Source: Propionibacterium cyclohexanicum
GTDB taxonomy: Bacteria > Actinomycetota > Actinomycetes > Propionibacteriales > Propionibacteriaceae
Assembly (NCBI RefSeq): GCF_900111365.1
Contig: NZ_FOGZ01000002.1
Coordinates: 149,199-213,198 of the forward strand
DNA length: 64,000 nt
Direction: 5' to 3'
Of this stretch, positions 35,883 to 45,088 are shown piece by piece. The translations under genes were made by a program, and so were the position numbers. The notes under the pieces were generated by a model. That model saw only the letters and a program-made list of their open reading frames with translations. It searched no databases and was not told the DNA's origin. Position 1 is the stretch's first letter. Each line of letters begins with the position of its first letter.

Positions 35883-36953
35883 CTATCGACGCGTCCCCGG
35901 GGGCCGCTGGTGCTCGCTGTCGTAGCGCTCGTATGCGGCCACGATGCGCCCCACCAGACGGTGCCTCACAACATCGTGGCTGGTCAACTGGCAGAACGCG
36001 ATGTCCTCGAGACCGTCGAGGATACCCTGTACCTGGCGCAGCCCACTGGCTTGGCCGCCCGGGAGATCGACCTGGGTGACATCACCGGTGACGACGATCT
36101 TCGAGCCGAAGCCGAGCCTGGTGAGAAACATCTTCATCTGCTCAGGGCTGGTGTTCTGGGCCTCGTCGAGCACGATGAAGGCATCGTTGAGGGTGCGGCC
36201 GCGCATATAGGCCAAGGGAGCCACCTCGATGACGCCGCTGGTCAGCAGCTTGGGTACCCGGTCGGGGTCGAGCATGTCGTGCAGGGCGTCATAGAGCGGA
36301 CGCAGATAGGGGTCGATCTTGTCGGCTAGCGTTCCGGGCAGGAAGCCCAGTCGTTCCCCGGCTTCGATGGCCGGGCGGGTGAGGATGATCCGGTTCACCT
36401 GCTTGGACTGGAGTGCATGGACGGCCTTCGCCATCGCGAGATAGGTCTTGCCGGTGCCAGCCGGGCCGACACCGAAGGTGACCGTATGACGGTCGATGGC
36501 GTCGACATAGCGCTTTTGATTGAGAGTCTTCGGCCGTATGGTGCGGCCGCGGTTCGACACGATGTTCTGGGTGAGCACCTCGGAGGGACGCACCGCAGAG
36601 TCGGCGGACTCCATCGTGAGGACTCGCTCAACCGCCTCCGAGCTGAGGCCCTGCCCGGTGCGGACAATAGTGATCAATTCGGTGAACACCCGGGCGGCGA
36701 GGTCCACCTCTGCGGGCAGACCGGTCAAGGTGATCTTGTTTCCCCGCACCAGGATTTCCGCGCCGAGTCCTGATTCGAGCATCTTGAGGAAGCCGTCGCG
36801 CGGACCCAGCACGCTCACCATCTCGATGGATGCCGGCACGGCGATAGTGCGCACGCCGACTGCCTCGCCGGGTTCCTCGGCCTGTGCGTTCACGGTGCTC
36901 AGTGCTTGTTCCTCCTTAGCGGCGGTGCCGATGACGGCTCCGGACTGTGCCAT
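35883..36953 (-). CDS. phoH: PhoH family protein
   Basis: Putative ATPase of about 356 residues. An N-terminal KH-like region (GAEILVRGNKITLTGL) precedes the P-loop domain with Walker A GPAGTGKTYLAMA, RPAIEAGERLGFLPG, Walker B FIVLDEAQN and the sensor region VVTGDVTQVDLP. Known PhoH-like proteins have RNA-related helicase or nuclease-associated roles. ATG 36953 is used; GTG 36968 and GTG 36893 are alternatives, and none has a well-placed ribosome site. The gene is first in the phoH-ybeY run, following a perfect 18-bp hairpin. Confidence 0.93.
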   Translation of the reverse strand: MAQSGAVIGTAAKEEQALSTVNAQAEEPGEAVGVRTIAVPASIEMVSVLGPRDGFLKMLESGLGAEILVRGNKITLTGLPAEVDLAARVFTELITIVRTGQGLSSEAVERVLTMESADSAVRPSEVLTQNIVSNRGRTIRPKTLNQKRYVDAIDRHTVTFGVGPAGTGKTYLAMAKAVHALQSKQVNRIILTRPAIEAGERLGFLPGTLADKIDPYLRPLYDALHDMLDPDRVPKLLTSGVIEVAPLAYMRGRTLNDAFIVLDEAQNTSPEQMKMFLTRLGFGSKIVVTGDVTQVDLPGGQASGLRQVQGILDGLEDIAFCQLTSHDVVRHRLVGRIVAAYERYDSEHQRPPGTRR

Positions 36954-36968
36954 CAAGGCTACGCGCAC

Positions 36969-37008
36969 CCCGAAGGGGCCGCCGCCAGCTGGCGGCGGCC
37001 CCTTCGGG
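36969..37008. terminator. 40-bp perfect palindrome between MHS transporter gene and phoH
   Basis: An 18-bp arm beginning CCCGAAGGGGCC (36969-36986), loop AGCT, and the exact complement at 36991-37008. Because the loop is self-complementary, the whole 40 bases are palindromic. It lies 43 bases after the transporter stop codon on the minus strand and at the phoH start, so it most likely ends the transporter transcript. No T-tract. Confidence 0.75.
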
Positions 37009-37051
37009 CGCTCTTCGTGACCTTCGGCGGTCGGGGCCCGGACCTGTCGGC

Positions 37052-38476
37052 TCAGGCCGGTACACCAGCCGGCACGGGACGGACGTTCACCCCGACGTCG
37101 TCGAGTTCGACGTGGCTCGTCTCGCGCATCGTCGCGAGGGCGATGAGCGTGAGCACGGCCATCGCCACCAGATAGAGACCCACGCTGCCCGGCCCGAATC
37201 GGTGAGCGAGATAGGCAGCGATGAATGGTGCCACGGCCGCGCCGAGAATGGACGAAACATTGTACGAGATCGCCGAGCCGGTGTATCGCACATTTGTCGG
37301 GAACAGCTCGGGCAGCACTGCGGACTGGATACCGAAGGTCAGCCCCATGAGCAGCATGCCGATGAGCATGAAGACCGTGATCCGTCCCAGATCGGCATTG
37401 TCACCGGTACCGACCCGGGCAGGATCGAGGAAGAACCCGAAGGTGAGGCCGAAGACCATGATCGCCGCAGTCACCCCGAGGAGGAATTTCTTACGGCCGA
37501 ATCTGTCGCCGAGGATTCCCGAGATCGGGATGGTGATCGCAAATGCGCAGATCGTGATGAGCTGGACGACGAGGAAGGAGTGATAGTTGATGCCCAGGAG
37601 CCCCGAGGAGGGCTTACCGATTGCATAGGACAGAATCCATGTGGTCATGAGGTAGAAGAGCGTATAGGTGACGAGCATGATGAAGGTGCCGCGGATCAAC
37701 TCGCGCCAGGATGTGCGGAACACCTCGACGAGCGGCGTCTTGAGGACCTCGCCACGCTCCTGGGTGCGCTTGAAGCTCACCGTTTCGTCGAGCTTGAACC
37801 GAACATACAGGCCCAGCACCACGATGAGCGCGGAGAACAGGAAGGGCAGCCGCCAGCCCCACACGAGGAAGCTGTGGTTGGTGCTGGCCTTCGTGGAGTC
37901 GTAGTGCATCGTCATCGTGAGGAACAGGAAGAAGCCATTGGCGAACAGGAATCCGATCGGGGCGCCCAGCTGGGGCCACATGGAGTCGAATCCTCGCTTG
38001 CCGGCCCGGGAGTTCTCCCCGGCCAGAAGTGCCGCTCCGGACCACTCGCCGCCCAGGCCGAGCCCCTGGCAGAAGCGCATCACCGCAAGCAATGCGGGAG
38101 CGAACACGCCGATCTGGGCATAGGTGGGGAGGAAACCGATCAGCACCGTCGCAATGCCCATGGTGAGCAGCGAGGCGATGAGGGTTGCTTTGCGCCCGGC
38201 CCGGTCTCCGAAATGCCCGAAGATGATCGAGCCGAGTGGCCGGGCGACAAATGCTACGCCGAAAGTCGCCAGCGAGGCGAGGAGCGCTCCGGTGTCCGTG
38301 GTGGATGGGAAGAAGAGGAGCGGAAAAACCGAAATCGCCGCCGTCGCGTAGACATAGAAATCGTAGAACTCAATGGTCGTGCCGACCAGCGAGGATACGA
38401 TGATGCGAGCTTTGCCACGCCTATCGGCGGGGCTCGCCGCGGATCTGGTGGGAATCGCTGCGTTCGTCGTGTTCAC
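37052..38476 (-). CDS. MHS-family (metabolite:H+ symporter) MFS transporter
   Basis: A 474-residue MFS permease with twelve predicted helices. The MHS signatures are GTTIEFYDFYVYATAA at helix 1, VARPLGSIIFGHFGDRAGRKATL in loop 2-3, RFCQGLGLGGEWSGAALL in helix 4-5, and ISGILGDRFGRKK in the second half. Relatives (ShiA, KgtP, ProP) take up dicarboxylates, shikimate or betaines; the substrate is unknown. The GTG start is at 38476. A 7-bp inverted repeat lies about 20 bases upstream of it. Confidence 0.9.
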   Translation of the reverse strand: MNTTNAAIPTRSAASPADRRGKARIIVSSLVGTTIEFYDFYVYATAAISVFPLLFFPSTTDTGALLASLATFGVAFVARPLGSIIFGHFGDRAGRKATLIASLLTMGIATVLIGFLPTYAQIGVFAPALLAVMRFCQGLGLGGEWSGAALLAGENSRAGKRGFDSMWPQLGAPIGFLFANGFFLFLTMTMHYDSTKASTNHSFLVWGWRLPFLFSALIVVLGLYVRFKLDETVSFKRTQERGEVLKTPLVEVFRTSWRELIRGTFIMLVTYTLFYLMTTWILSYAIGKPSSGLLGINYHSFLVVQLITICAFAITIPISGILGDRFGRKKFLLGVTAAIMVFGLTFGFFLDPARVGTGDNADLGRITVFMLIGMLLMGLTFGIQSAVLPELFPTNVRYTGSAISYNVSSILGAAVAPFIAAYLAHRFGPGSVGLYLVAMAVLTLIALATMRETSHVELDDVGVNVRPVPAGVPA

Positions 38477-38494
38477 AGCGGAACCATATCCGAC

Positions 38495-38534
38495 AGTCTC
38501 ATTTTGTGAGACTCAGTTCTCTCGATGTGAGACA
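38495..38534. promoter_or_regulatory. Candidate operator upstream of the MHS transporter gene
   Basis: AGTCTCA (38495-38501) and TGAGACT (38507-38513) form a 7-bp inverted repeat around TTTTG. A further TGTGAGACA (38526-38534) repeats one half-site about 21 bases, or two helical turns, away. The block lies 19-58 bases before the transporter's GTG in an A/T-richer patch, the usual place for a repressor or activator. No regulator gene is adjacent. Confidence 0.5.
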
Positions 38535-38619
38535 CCGCGCGCCCGGACAGCTCCTCTCCGGAGCCGGCGAATCCTCATCCCGCAGGCGATGTCACCGGGA
38601 ATGCCCGCGCCGGCCGCCC

Positions 38620-39108
38620 TCAGTCCTCCGGAGCCGCCTTCCGCATCGGCGTGGCGGCCTCGCTGTCCTCGTCGCTGTCCTCCTCGATGATGTGCATCGC
38701 TGCCTCCTCGGCGCTCGCAGCGCCCCCGGAGATGCCCACATCGTGCGCCAGGGATTGGGATTCGTGGTCCTCGCCGCCGGCGCCCACCCCGCTGGCCACC
38801 AGCCGGCCGGCCCGGCGACTGCCGACCTCACGGTTCTCCCGGTGAGGGTTCCAGTCACGCTCCGGCGCATCCGACGCGGCCTCGGGCTCTTCCTGGGGAA
38901 GCCGCTGCTCGATGGTCTCCCCGCGCTCCATCTCGGCCGGAGTGTTCCCGAAGCCCTGGGCCGGCGACCAGTGGTCGGGAGCGATGTAGCCCTCGTCGAG
39001 TGGATCCGCCACGCCGCGGTCGATCAGGGAGTCGGCCGGGCTGAGCTGGGCCAGCTGATCGTTGTCCTGGTCCTGGATCGGGGTCTCCTCGTTGTCGATC
39101 TCTTCCAT
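38620..39108 (-). CDS. DUF5709 domain protein
   Basis: A 162-residue, very acidic protein starting MEEIDNEETPIQDQDND. The conserved block is DSLIDRGVADPLDEGYIAPD, then AQGFGNTPAEMERGETIEQRL and QEEPEA, the DUF5709 signature of actinobacteria. It has no membrane segment, and much of it is probably disordered. Function unknown. It follows tgt on the same strand, 65 bp away. Confidence 0.82.
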   Translation of the reverse strand: MEEIDNEETPIQDQDNDQLAQLSPADSLIDRGVADPLDEGYIAPDHWSPAQGFGNTPAEMERGETIEQRLPQEEPEAASDAPERDWNPHRENREVGSRRAGRLVASGVGAGGEDHESQSLAHDVGISGGAASAEEAAMHIIEEDSDEDSEAATPMRKAAPED

Positions 39109-39139
39109 GACACGATCCTGCCACCCGGCGGGCGCGATG

Positions 39140-39165
39140 CCCACTGTCGACGCCCACTGTCGACG
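39140..39165. repeat. Tandem 13-bp repeat between tgt and the DUF5709 gene
   Basis: CCCACTGTCGACG occurs twice without a gap (39140-39152, 39153-39165). Each copy contains the palindrome GTCGAC. It lies between the tgt stop codon and the DUF5709 start on the minus strand, where it could carry a promoter element or simply be a slippage product. Confidence 0.7.
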
Positions 39166-39173
39166 CCGATTCG

Positions 39174-40469
39174 TCAGGATCGATCGGTTCCAGCGGCCTC
39201 GCGCCGGGCCTGCTCGGGACGGCCGGCGTAGAAACGGCCGAGGAATTCGGTGCGGAAGGCCTCGAAATCGCCCTGGCGCATCGCGTGGCGGATGTCGTCG
39301 ACAAGACGGATCGTGAACCGTTCGTTGTGGATCGTGGCGAGCATCTTGGCCGCGATCTCCTTCGCGCGGAACAGATGATGGAGATAGGCCCGCGTGTAGT
39401 GCTGGCAGGTGTAGCAGTCGCAGCCCTCCTCGAGGGGTGTGAACGCCCAGCGATTCGCCGCAGTGGTGACATTGAAGCGCCCGTCGGCGGTGTAGATGGC
39501 GGCGTTGCGGGCCACACGGCTCGGATTGACACAGTCGAAGGTGTCCGCCCCCGCAGCGCAGGCTGCGAACAGGTCGTCCGGCTCGCTGATGCCCAGCAGG
39601 TGACGCGGCTTGTCCCGAGGCAGTTCCGAGGCGCACCACGACACGATTTCGCCGAGCCGGCGCTTCTCGATGGCCCCTCCGATGCCGTACCCGTCGAATC
39701 CCTGGTCCTCGTGGCCACTCACCCCAGCCCTGGCAGCGACCAGGCCACGGCAGGCCAGCCGGCGCAGATCCTCGAATTGCGCACCCTGGACCACCCCGAA
39801 CAGCGCCTGGTAGGGCTTGCCCACGCGCTCATCGGTGAGCCGCACGTGCTCGTCGAGGCAGCGCAGGGCCCAGCGCTGAGTGCGCGCCACCGACTCCTCC
39901 TGATAGCTGCGGGTGTTCATGAGGGTCGTCAGCTCATCGAAGGCGAACATGATGTCGGCGCCCAGCCGGTGCTGTACCGACATGCTCACCTCGGGGGTGA
40001 AGCGATGCTTTGAGCCGTCCAGGGGACTCTTGAAGGTCACTCCGTCGTCGTCCACCCGGGCATTGCGCGTCGTGCCCGGCGCGATGATGTCGTCGTCCTG
40101 GAGTCCGGTGACGTCCATGGCGAGCACCTTCTTGAACCCCACCCCCAGGCTCATCACCTGGAAGCCACCCGAGTCGGTGAAAGTGGGGCCCGGCCAGTTC
40201 ATGAAGCGCCCCAGTCCTCCGGCGGCGTCCACAAGATCGGGACCGGGCTGCAGGTACAGGTGGAAGGCATTGGCGAGCACTGCCTGGCCCTGGGCCTGGC
40301 GGACCTGCTCGGGCAGCATCGCCTTGACGGCGGCCTTGGTGCCGACCACGACGAAGGCGGGAGTCTCGATCGTGCCATGCGGTGTGGCTAGGATCCCAGT
40401 GCGGCCCAGCCCATTGGGCAGTTCATGGTCGACGCGGAAGCTGAACTCGGACGGGCTGGCACCAGGCAT
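39174..40469 (-). CDS. tgt: tRNA-guanine transglycosylase
   Basis: Exchanges guanine-34 of tRNAs with GUN anticodons for a queuosine precursor; 431 residues. The catalytic and binding segments are VGTKAAVKAMLP, FTDSGGFQVMSLG, FDELTTLMNTRSYQEES, GYGIGGAIEKRRL and TFDCVNPSRVARNA (nucleophile Asp). The zinc site is CDCYTCQHYTRAYLHHL. The ATG at 40469 (MPGASPSEFSF) gives a usual-length N-terminus. No queuosine biosynthesis genes lie in the window. Confidence 0.94.
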   Translation of the reverse strand: MPGASPSEFSFRVDHELPNGLGRTGILATPHGTIETPAFVVVGTKAAVKAMLPEQVRQAQGQAVLANAFHLYLQPGPDLVDAAGGLGRFMNWPGPTFTDSGGFQVMSLGVGFKKVLAMDVTGLQDDDIIAPGTTRNARVDDDGVTFKSPLDGSKHRFTPEVSMSVQHRLGADIMFAFDELTTLMNTRSYQEESVARTQRWALRCLDEHVRLTDERVGKPYQALFGVVQGAQFEDLRRLACRGLVAARAGVSGHEDQGFDGYGIGGAIEKRRLGEIVSWCASELPRDKPRHLLGISEPDDLFAACAAGADTFDCVNPSRVARNAAIYTADGRFNVTTAANRWAFTPLEEGCDCYTCQHYTRAYLHHLFRAKEIAAKMLATIHNERFTIRLVDDIRHAMRQGDFEAFRTEFLGRFYAGRPEQARREAAGTDRS

Positions 40470-40587
40470 GGGGCTGATTCTCGCAGAATCCTCGCCGCTC
40501 CCCCCTCGCCCGATCGGCGGCCAATCCGGCCTGCCCCACCGCATCGCCGGATCGGTTCATTCACTGGCGCGCGGTAGGTTGAGGCAC

Positions 40588-41892
40588 GTGCGCAAGCCCT
40601 ATCTGGCCACCGACCTCGAGCTGTTGACCATCACGCCCACCAGCGCGGTCATCAGCTGGATGACTCGCGGTCCCAGGCGAGCGGGACTGCCTCAACCGAT
40701 TCACGCCGGAACCCAGCTGTGGCTGGGAACCGACAGGGGCCAGATGCGGCTGGTGCACGACGATCCGCAGCCGCGCGCATTCCATCAGGTGGAGGTGAAG
40801 GGTCTAGAACCGGGCCGCGAGTACCACTTCCGGGCCATGTCCGATGGCATCTCGGCCCGCCCGACGCTGTCCGCGACCACCCGAGTGTCCAGCCCGGAAC
40901 TCACCGGACGGTTCGTGACGCTCACTCCTCCGCCGGGTCGCTATCTCATGACCATCGCGCTGGCCAACGACGTGCACATCGGCGAGACCCGGCAGGGCAT
41001 CGTGCTGGGTGCCCTGCCCACCTCGGTGGCGCCGGGCCCGCGGCAGGCCGACTATCCGCAGATGCTCTTCACCCGGATGCTGGAGGACCTGAACACTCGC
41101 CATGGGCACCCCTTCCTCGTGCTCGGTGGCGACATCACCTATGGGGGAACCCGCGCCCAGACCGCTGCCGCACTCCGGCTCGCCACGAGCTACGGCGCGC
41201 AAGGCGGCGATTGGCTCGCGGTGCGCGGCAACCACGACCGCCCGCTGCACAGCGGGGAGGACCCTTTCGGAGAGCAGTTCGTGGCCTATCAGCAGATGAC
41301 GCAGGCCTGCCTGCCCTCCGGGCTGCGCATCCTCGGCGTGGACACCACTCGCGGCAGCGGTGGCGGATGGGTGCTCCCCGAACAGTTCGAGGCCATCCGC
41401 AGCTATCTGCAGGAGGACCCGGATCGTCCGACACTGGTCACGAGCCATCATCCGGTCACCCGCGACGCCGCGCTCAGCTCACCGGCAGGTCCCCAGTTCA
41501 TGCTGCGTCGCCATGACCAGATCGAGCTCCAGCACATCGAGCGATCCGCCCACGGGGTCTTCCTGCACCATACCGGTCACACCCACCGGATGAGACGTGG
41601 CACAGCCGATGTCCAGGGTGCCCACGCGGACTACTTCGAGAATGCCGCCTGCGCTGCCTACCCCGCCGGATACGCCCTGCTGCACCTGTACAGCGGCGGC
41701 TATCTGCTCAACTTCTGGCGCACCTCGGCCCAGGATGCCCTGGACTGGGATTTCCGCAGTCGATGGCAGGTGATGGGTCTGGCCGTGCGGTTCATGCTCG
41801 GCACGACGAATGATCGCAATCACGTGGCCCTCAAGGACCTCTCGGGGCTCAGCGCAGCCGGCGGGGAGATTCCTGCCGAGTTGCGGGTCTAG
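40588..41892 (+). CDS. Metallophosphoesterase with N-terminal fibronectin/purple-phosphatase-like domain
   Basis: The 434-residue protein starts at GTG (VRKPYLATDLELLTITPTS). The first 100 residues look like the beta-sandwich domain of purple acid phosphatases (SAVISWMTRG, VEVKGLEPGREYHFRA). The calcineurin-like domain has its metal motifs in order: ANDVHIGE, VLGGDITYGG, RGNHDRP, SHHPV and HTGHTH. No signal peptide is evident, so it is likely cytoplasmic. The substrate is unknown. The gene is convergent with rsmE. Confidence 0.88.
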   Translation: MRKPYLATDLELLTITPTSAVISWMTRGPRRAGLPQPIHAGTQLWLGTDRGQMRLVHDDPQPRAFHQVEVKGLEPGREYHFRAMSDGISARPTLSATTRVSSPELTGRFVTLTPPPGRYLMTIALANDVHIGETRQGIVLGALPTSVAPGPRQADYPQMLFTRMLEDLNTRHGHPFLVLGGDITYGGTRAQTAAALRLATSYGAQGGDWLAVRGNHDRPLHSGEDPFGEQFVAYQQMTQACLPSGLRILGVDTTRGSGGGWVLPEQFEAIRSYLQEDPDRPTLVTSHHPVTRDAALSSPAGPQFMLRRHDQIELQHIERSAHGVFLHHTGHTHRMRRGTADVQGAHADYFENAACAAYPAGYALLHLYSGGYLLNFWRTSAQDALDWDFRSRWQVMGLAVRFMLGTTNDRNHVALKDLSGLSAAGGEIPAELRV

Positions 41893-41927
41893 CCCACCGA
41901 CGCCCGCGGTCCACCACCCACCACCGA

Positions 41928-42665
41928 TCAGAGCAGTGGGTCCTCTGGTTGCAGGGCCCTGATCTGGGCCAGCGCCACCAGCCCGGCAGTCGAGGTGCGC
42001 AGCACAGCGTCGCTGACGCTCACCGGCAACGCGCCGGCGGCACGGAAGCGTTCGAGTTCGTCTGGTGAGATGCCGCCTTCCGGGCCAGCCACGATCACGC
42101 ACTCGCCCCGGGAGGGCAGCGTCACCTCACGCAGAGCCACGGTGGCGTCCTCATGGAGAACGAGCGCCAGATCCGCTCCAGCGATCCGCCGGGCGACCTC
42201 GGCCGTGTCGGCGAAGCCGACACCGGGAATCCGCAGGCGGCGCGACTGCTTGGTGGCAGCCACCGCAGCCGAGCGCCACTTGGCCAGGCCCTTGTCCATC
42301 TTGGTGTCCCAGCGGACCACGCTGCGCGCGGCCGACCAGGCGAGGATCTCCGCTGCGCCGAGCTCCGTGAGGGCCTCGACGGCGATCTCGGAACGTTCCC
42401 CCTTGGCCAGCGCCTGAATCGCCACGACAACGAGCGGCTGGACCCGCGGGCTCAGCACCTCGTCGACCAGCACCTTCAGCCCGCTCCTGGTGGCCTCGAC
42501 GACCTGCCCGCGCACCCCGGCCCCCTGGCCGTCGCCGAGCAGCACGGACTCCCCCAGCTGGATCCGGCGGGCCACGGCCGCGTGGTGGCCCTCCGCACCG
42601 TCCAGGCACACCACGCTCCCCGTGGTGACGCCGGTCAGGTCGGCGAGGAAGAGCGGGTCGGTCAT
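41928..42665 (-). CDS. rsmE: 16S rRNA (uracil(1498)-N3)-methyltransferase
   Basis: SPOUT-class methyltransferase of 245 residues. The N-terminal PUA-like domain contains [12 protein letters not shown]. The knot region has [35 protein letters not shown] and [17 protein letters not shown], with [15 protein letters not shown] at the end. Its start codon overlaps the dnaJ stop by four bases (ATGA). It is the last gene of the hrcA-dnaJ-rsmE operon. Confidence 0.95.
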   Translation of the reverse strand: MTDPLFLADLTGVTTGSVVCLDGAEGHHAAVARRIQLGESVLLGDGQGAGVRGQVVEATRSGLKVLVDEVLSPRVQPLVVVAIQALAKGERSEIAVEALTELGAAEILAWSAARSVVRWDTKMDKGLAKWRSAAVAATKQSRRLRIPGVGFADTAEVARRIAGADLALVLHEDATVALREVTLPSRGECVIVAGPEGGISPDELERFRAAGALPVSVSDAVLRTSTAGLVALAQIRALQPEDPLL

Positions 42666-43885
42666 CCGCTGAACGCCTTGCGGAGGCGCTCGAAGAAGCC
42701 CCTGTCCTCAGCGTTCGTGTGGGCGACGCTCTCACCGGTCTCACCGCGCGCCTGGGCGAGGGCCTCGACGAGCTCGCGCTGCTCCTTGTCGAGCTTCGTC
42801 GGTGTGGCAACGACGAGCGTGACGCCGAGGTCACCGCGCTGACCGGTGTCGCGCGAGCGGAGCTTGGGCACTCCTCGTCCCTTGACGGCGAGCCGGGTAC
42901 CCGACTGGGTGCCGGCGGGAACCTCGAGACGCACCACGGACTCCTGTGGCGTCGAGCCTTCGAGCTCTGACTCGAGAGTGGTGATCGGTATCGTACAGCC
43001 GAGCGCTGCCGCAGTCATCGGTATGGTGACGACCGCCTCCAGATTGTCGCCGTCGCGGCGGAAGACCTCGTGGGGACGCACCGAAATCTCGACGTACAGG
43101 TCGCCAGCGGGCCCTCCGCCCAGCCCCACCTCGCCCTGGCCCGACAGGTGGATCCGGTTGCCGGTGCTCACACCGGCCGGAACCTTCACGCTGATGTCGC
43201 GGCGGGCGCGCACCCTGCCCTCCCCGCTGCACTCGGGACAGGGGTGGGCGATGACGGTGCCGTATCCCTGGCACTGCGGGCAGGTCGCGGTGGAGCGGAT
43301 GTCGCCAAGGAAGGAACGCTGCACCTGGGTCACGCTGCCAGAGCCGTGGCACTGGGGACAGGTGACGGGCTTCTCGCCCTTCGCAGAGCCCTGACCTTTG
43401 CAGTGCGGGCACACCACATAGGTGTCGATGGTGAAGGGGGCGGTCGTGCCGAACGCCGCCTCCGCGAGGCTGAGCTCCAGGCTCATGAGCTGGTCCTGGC
43501 CCTGGCGCACTCGCGAGCGCGGCCCGCGCGACGAGCCCGAGGCGCCGAACATGGCACCCAGCAGGTCTCCTACGTCGAAGCCCATTGAGCCGCCCGATGA
43601 GCTGAAGCCCGAGAATCCACCCATCCCCCCGAAGGGGTCGAAGCCGCCGGCACCCGCGCCGGCCCCGGCGTGCATGGGGTCACCGCCACGGTCGAAGACG
43701 GCCTTCTTCTGCGGATCGGAAAGCACCTCGTAGGCCTCGTTGACCTGCTTGAACTTCTCCTCCGCATCCGGATCGTCGGTGACATCGGGATGCACCTGCA
43801 TTGCCTTCTTGCGGTATGCCCGCTTGATCTGCTCGGGAGTCGCGTCCCGGCTAACGCCAAGGACCTCGTAGTAGTCGTTACTCAT
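42662..43885 (-). CDS. dnaJ: Chaperone protein DnaJ
   Basis: Co-chaperone of DnaK, 407 residues. The J domain with HPD is in [13 protein letters not shown], followed by a Gly/Phe-rich stretch. The zinc domain has four CxxCxGxG repeats ([32 protein letters not shown]). The C-terminal substrate domains follow. It is cotranscribed with hrcA, 12 bp upstream, under CIRCE control. It is the DnaJ copy linked to hrcA, often DnaJ2 in actinobacteria that have two. Confidence 0.95.
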   Translation of the reverse strand: MSNDYYEVLGVSRDATPEQIKRAYRKKAMQVHPDVTDDPDAEEKFKQVNEAYEVLSDPQKKAVFDRGGDPMHAGAGAGAGGFDPFGGMGGFSGFSSSGGSMGFDVGDLLGAMFGASGSSRGPRSRVRQGQDQLMSLELSLAEAAFGTTAPFTIDTYVVCPHCKGQGSAKGEKPVTCPQCHGSGSVTQVQRSFLGDIRSTATCPQCQGYGTVIAHPCPECSGEGRVRARRDISVKVPAGVSTGNRIHLSGQGEVGLGGGPAGDLYVEISVRPHEVFRRDGDNLEAVVTIPMTAAALGCTIPITTLESELEGSTPQESVVRLEVPAGTQSGTRLAVKGRGVPKLRSRDTGQRGDLGVTLVVATPTKLDKEQRELVEALAQARGETGESVAHTNAEDRGFFERLRKAFSG

Positions 43886-43897
43886 CAGTGGACGGAA

Positions 43898-44908
43898 TCA
43901 ACCTTCTGCCAGGAACTGGCCGACATAGCGGGCGACGGCGCGTACGGCTGCCATCGTGGACGGGTAGTCCATACGGGTGGGACCGACGACTCCGAGGCTA
44001 GCCGTTGAGTCATCGGGTCCATAAATGCTGGCGACCACCGATGTGGTCTGCATCGGCGCATAGGGATTCTCCTGGCCGATTCGTACCGCGACATCGCCAG
44101 GATGGTCGGAGGCCGCCTCCCCGAGCAGGCGCAGCAGCACCATCTGCTCCTCGAGCGCTTCGAGCACCGGTTTGACGGTGGTCTCGAACTCGGCACCGAA
44201 ACGGGTGAGGTTCGGCACTCCCCCGACCTCGACGCGTGGCGACTCCTCGGTGGCGAGGACGGCAAGCACGGAGCCCACGACGGCGGCGCCGAGTGGGGTC
44301 CGCGAATCCTCGTTCCAGTCGGCCAGTGCCGACGCTGCGGACCGGATCGTCTGGCCGACGACAGCCGCGTTCACCGCATCTCGCATGGCGAGCAGCTCGT
44401 CGGCAGTACACGCGGGCACCGTGACGACCCGCTGATGGACGGTACCTGCGCTCGTGATGACGATGACCAGAAGCCGCTCGGGCTCGAGCCCAACCAGCTC
44501 CACATGGCGCACCTTGAGCGAGGTGGGCAAGGGATACTGCACAATCGAGACCTGGTGGGTGATGACGGCGAGCAACCGCACCGTGCGTCGCACGACGTCG
44601 TCGAGGTCGACGGCGCCCCGCAGGAAGGTGGACACCGCCCGACGCTCCGCCGATGACAGGGGTTTGACCTGGGCGATGCGATCGACGAACAGCCGATAGC
44701 CCTTGTCGGTGGGGATCCTCCCGGCACTCGTATGTGGCTGGGTGAGGTAGCCCTCCTCCTCGAGGGCGGCCATGTCGTTGCGCACCGTGGCCGGCGAGAC
44801 ATCGAGACGGTGCCTTTCGACGAGGGCCTTGCTGCCCACCGGTTCACGGCTGGAGACGTAGTCGGTGACGATTGCGCGCAACACCTCCAGCCTGCGATCG
44901 TCAACCAT
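43898..44908 (-). CDS. hrcA: Heat-inducible transcription repressor HrcA
   Basis: Repressor of class I heat-shock genes, 336 residues. The N-terminal winged helix is [52 protein letters not shown] and [16 protein letters not shown], all family signatures. The GAF-like C-terminal domain follows. ATG 44908 is supported by AGGAGGAACG immediately upstream; the frame beyond it lacks similarity. A CIRCE operator lies 72 bases upstream, so the gene is autoregulated. Confidence 0.95.
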   Translation of the reverse strand: MVDDRRLEVLRAIVTDYVSSREPVGSKALVERHRLDVSPATVRNDMAALEEEGYLTQPHTSAGRIPTDKGYRLFVDRIAQVKPLSSAERRAVSTFLRGAVDLDDVVRRTVRLLAVITHQVSIVQYPLPTSLKVRHVELVGLEPERLLVIVITSAGTVHQRVVTVPACTADELLAMRDAVNAAVVGQTIRSAASALADWNEDSRTPLGAAVVGSVLAVLATEESPRVEVGGVPNLTRFGAEFETTVKPVLEALEEQMVLLRLLGEAASDHPGDVAVRIGQENPYAPMQTTSVVASIYGPDDSTASLGVVGPTRMDYPSTMAAVRAVARYVGQFLAEG

Positions 44909-44979
44909 CGTTCCTCCTGCTCCTTGACATCCGAGCGGTCTCATGGAGCGCGCCGGTGGCTCACCGCCAACCCGGGATT

Positions 44980-45006
44980 CTGGCACTCCACCTGAGTGAG
45001 TGCCAG
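44980..45006. promoter_or_regulatory. CIRCE operator of the hrcA-dnaJ-rsmE operon
   Basis: CTGGCACTC (44980-44988), nine bases, then GAGTGCCAG (44998-45006): a perfect inverted repeat with the exact 9-9-9 spacing of CIRCE and the conserved GCACTC/GAGTGC cores. Only the outer bases differ from the TTAGCACTC consensus. It lies between hrcA and the phosphatase-family gene upstream. Confidence 0.93.
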
Positions 45007-45088
45007 TCTACTCGTGTCCCGGCTGGGCCCCATCCCTCATCTACCCCATGGCGAGTGCGCCCTCGCGGCGCGCCCTGGGGCGCTGCGC

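Noticed and set aside
36947..38509. A 520-codon plus-strand frame across the MHS transporter gene
   Set aside because: It is antisense to a convincing MFS protein. Its product is a charged, low-complexity chain without domains, typical of a shadow frame in high-GC DNA.
39913..40587. A longer N-terminus for the metallophosphoesterase
   Set aside because: The extra 225 codons are antisense to tgt, while the GTG at 40588 begins the recognisable beta domain.
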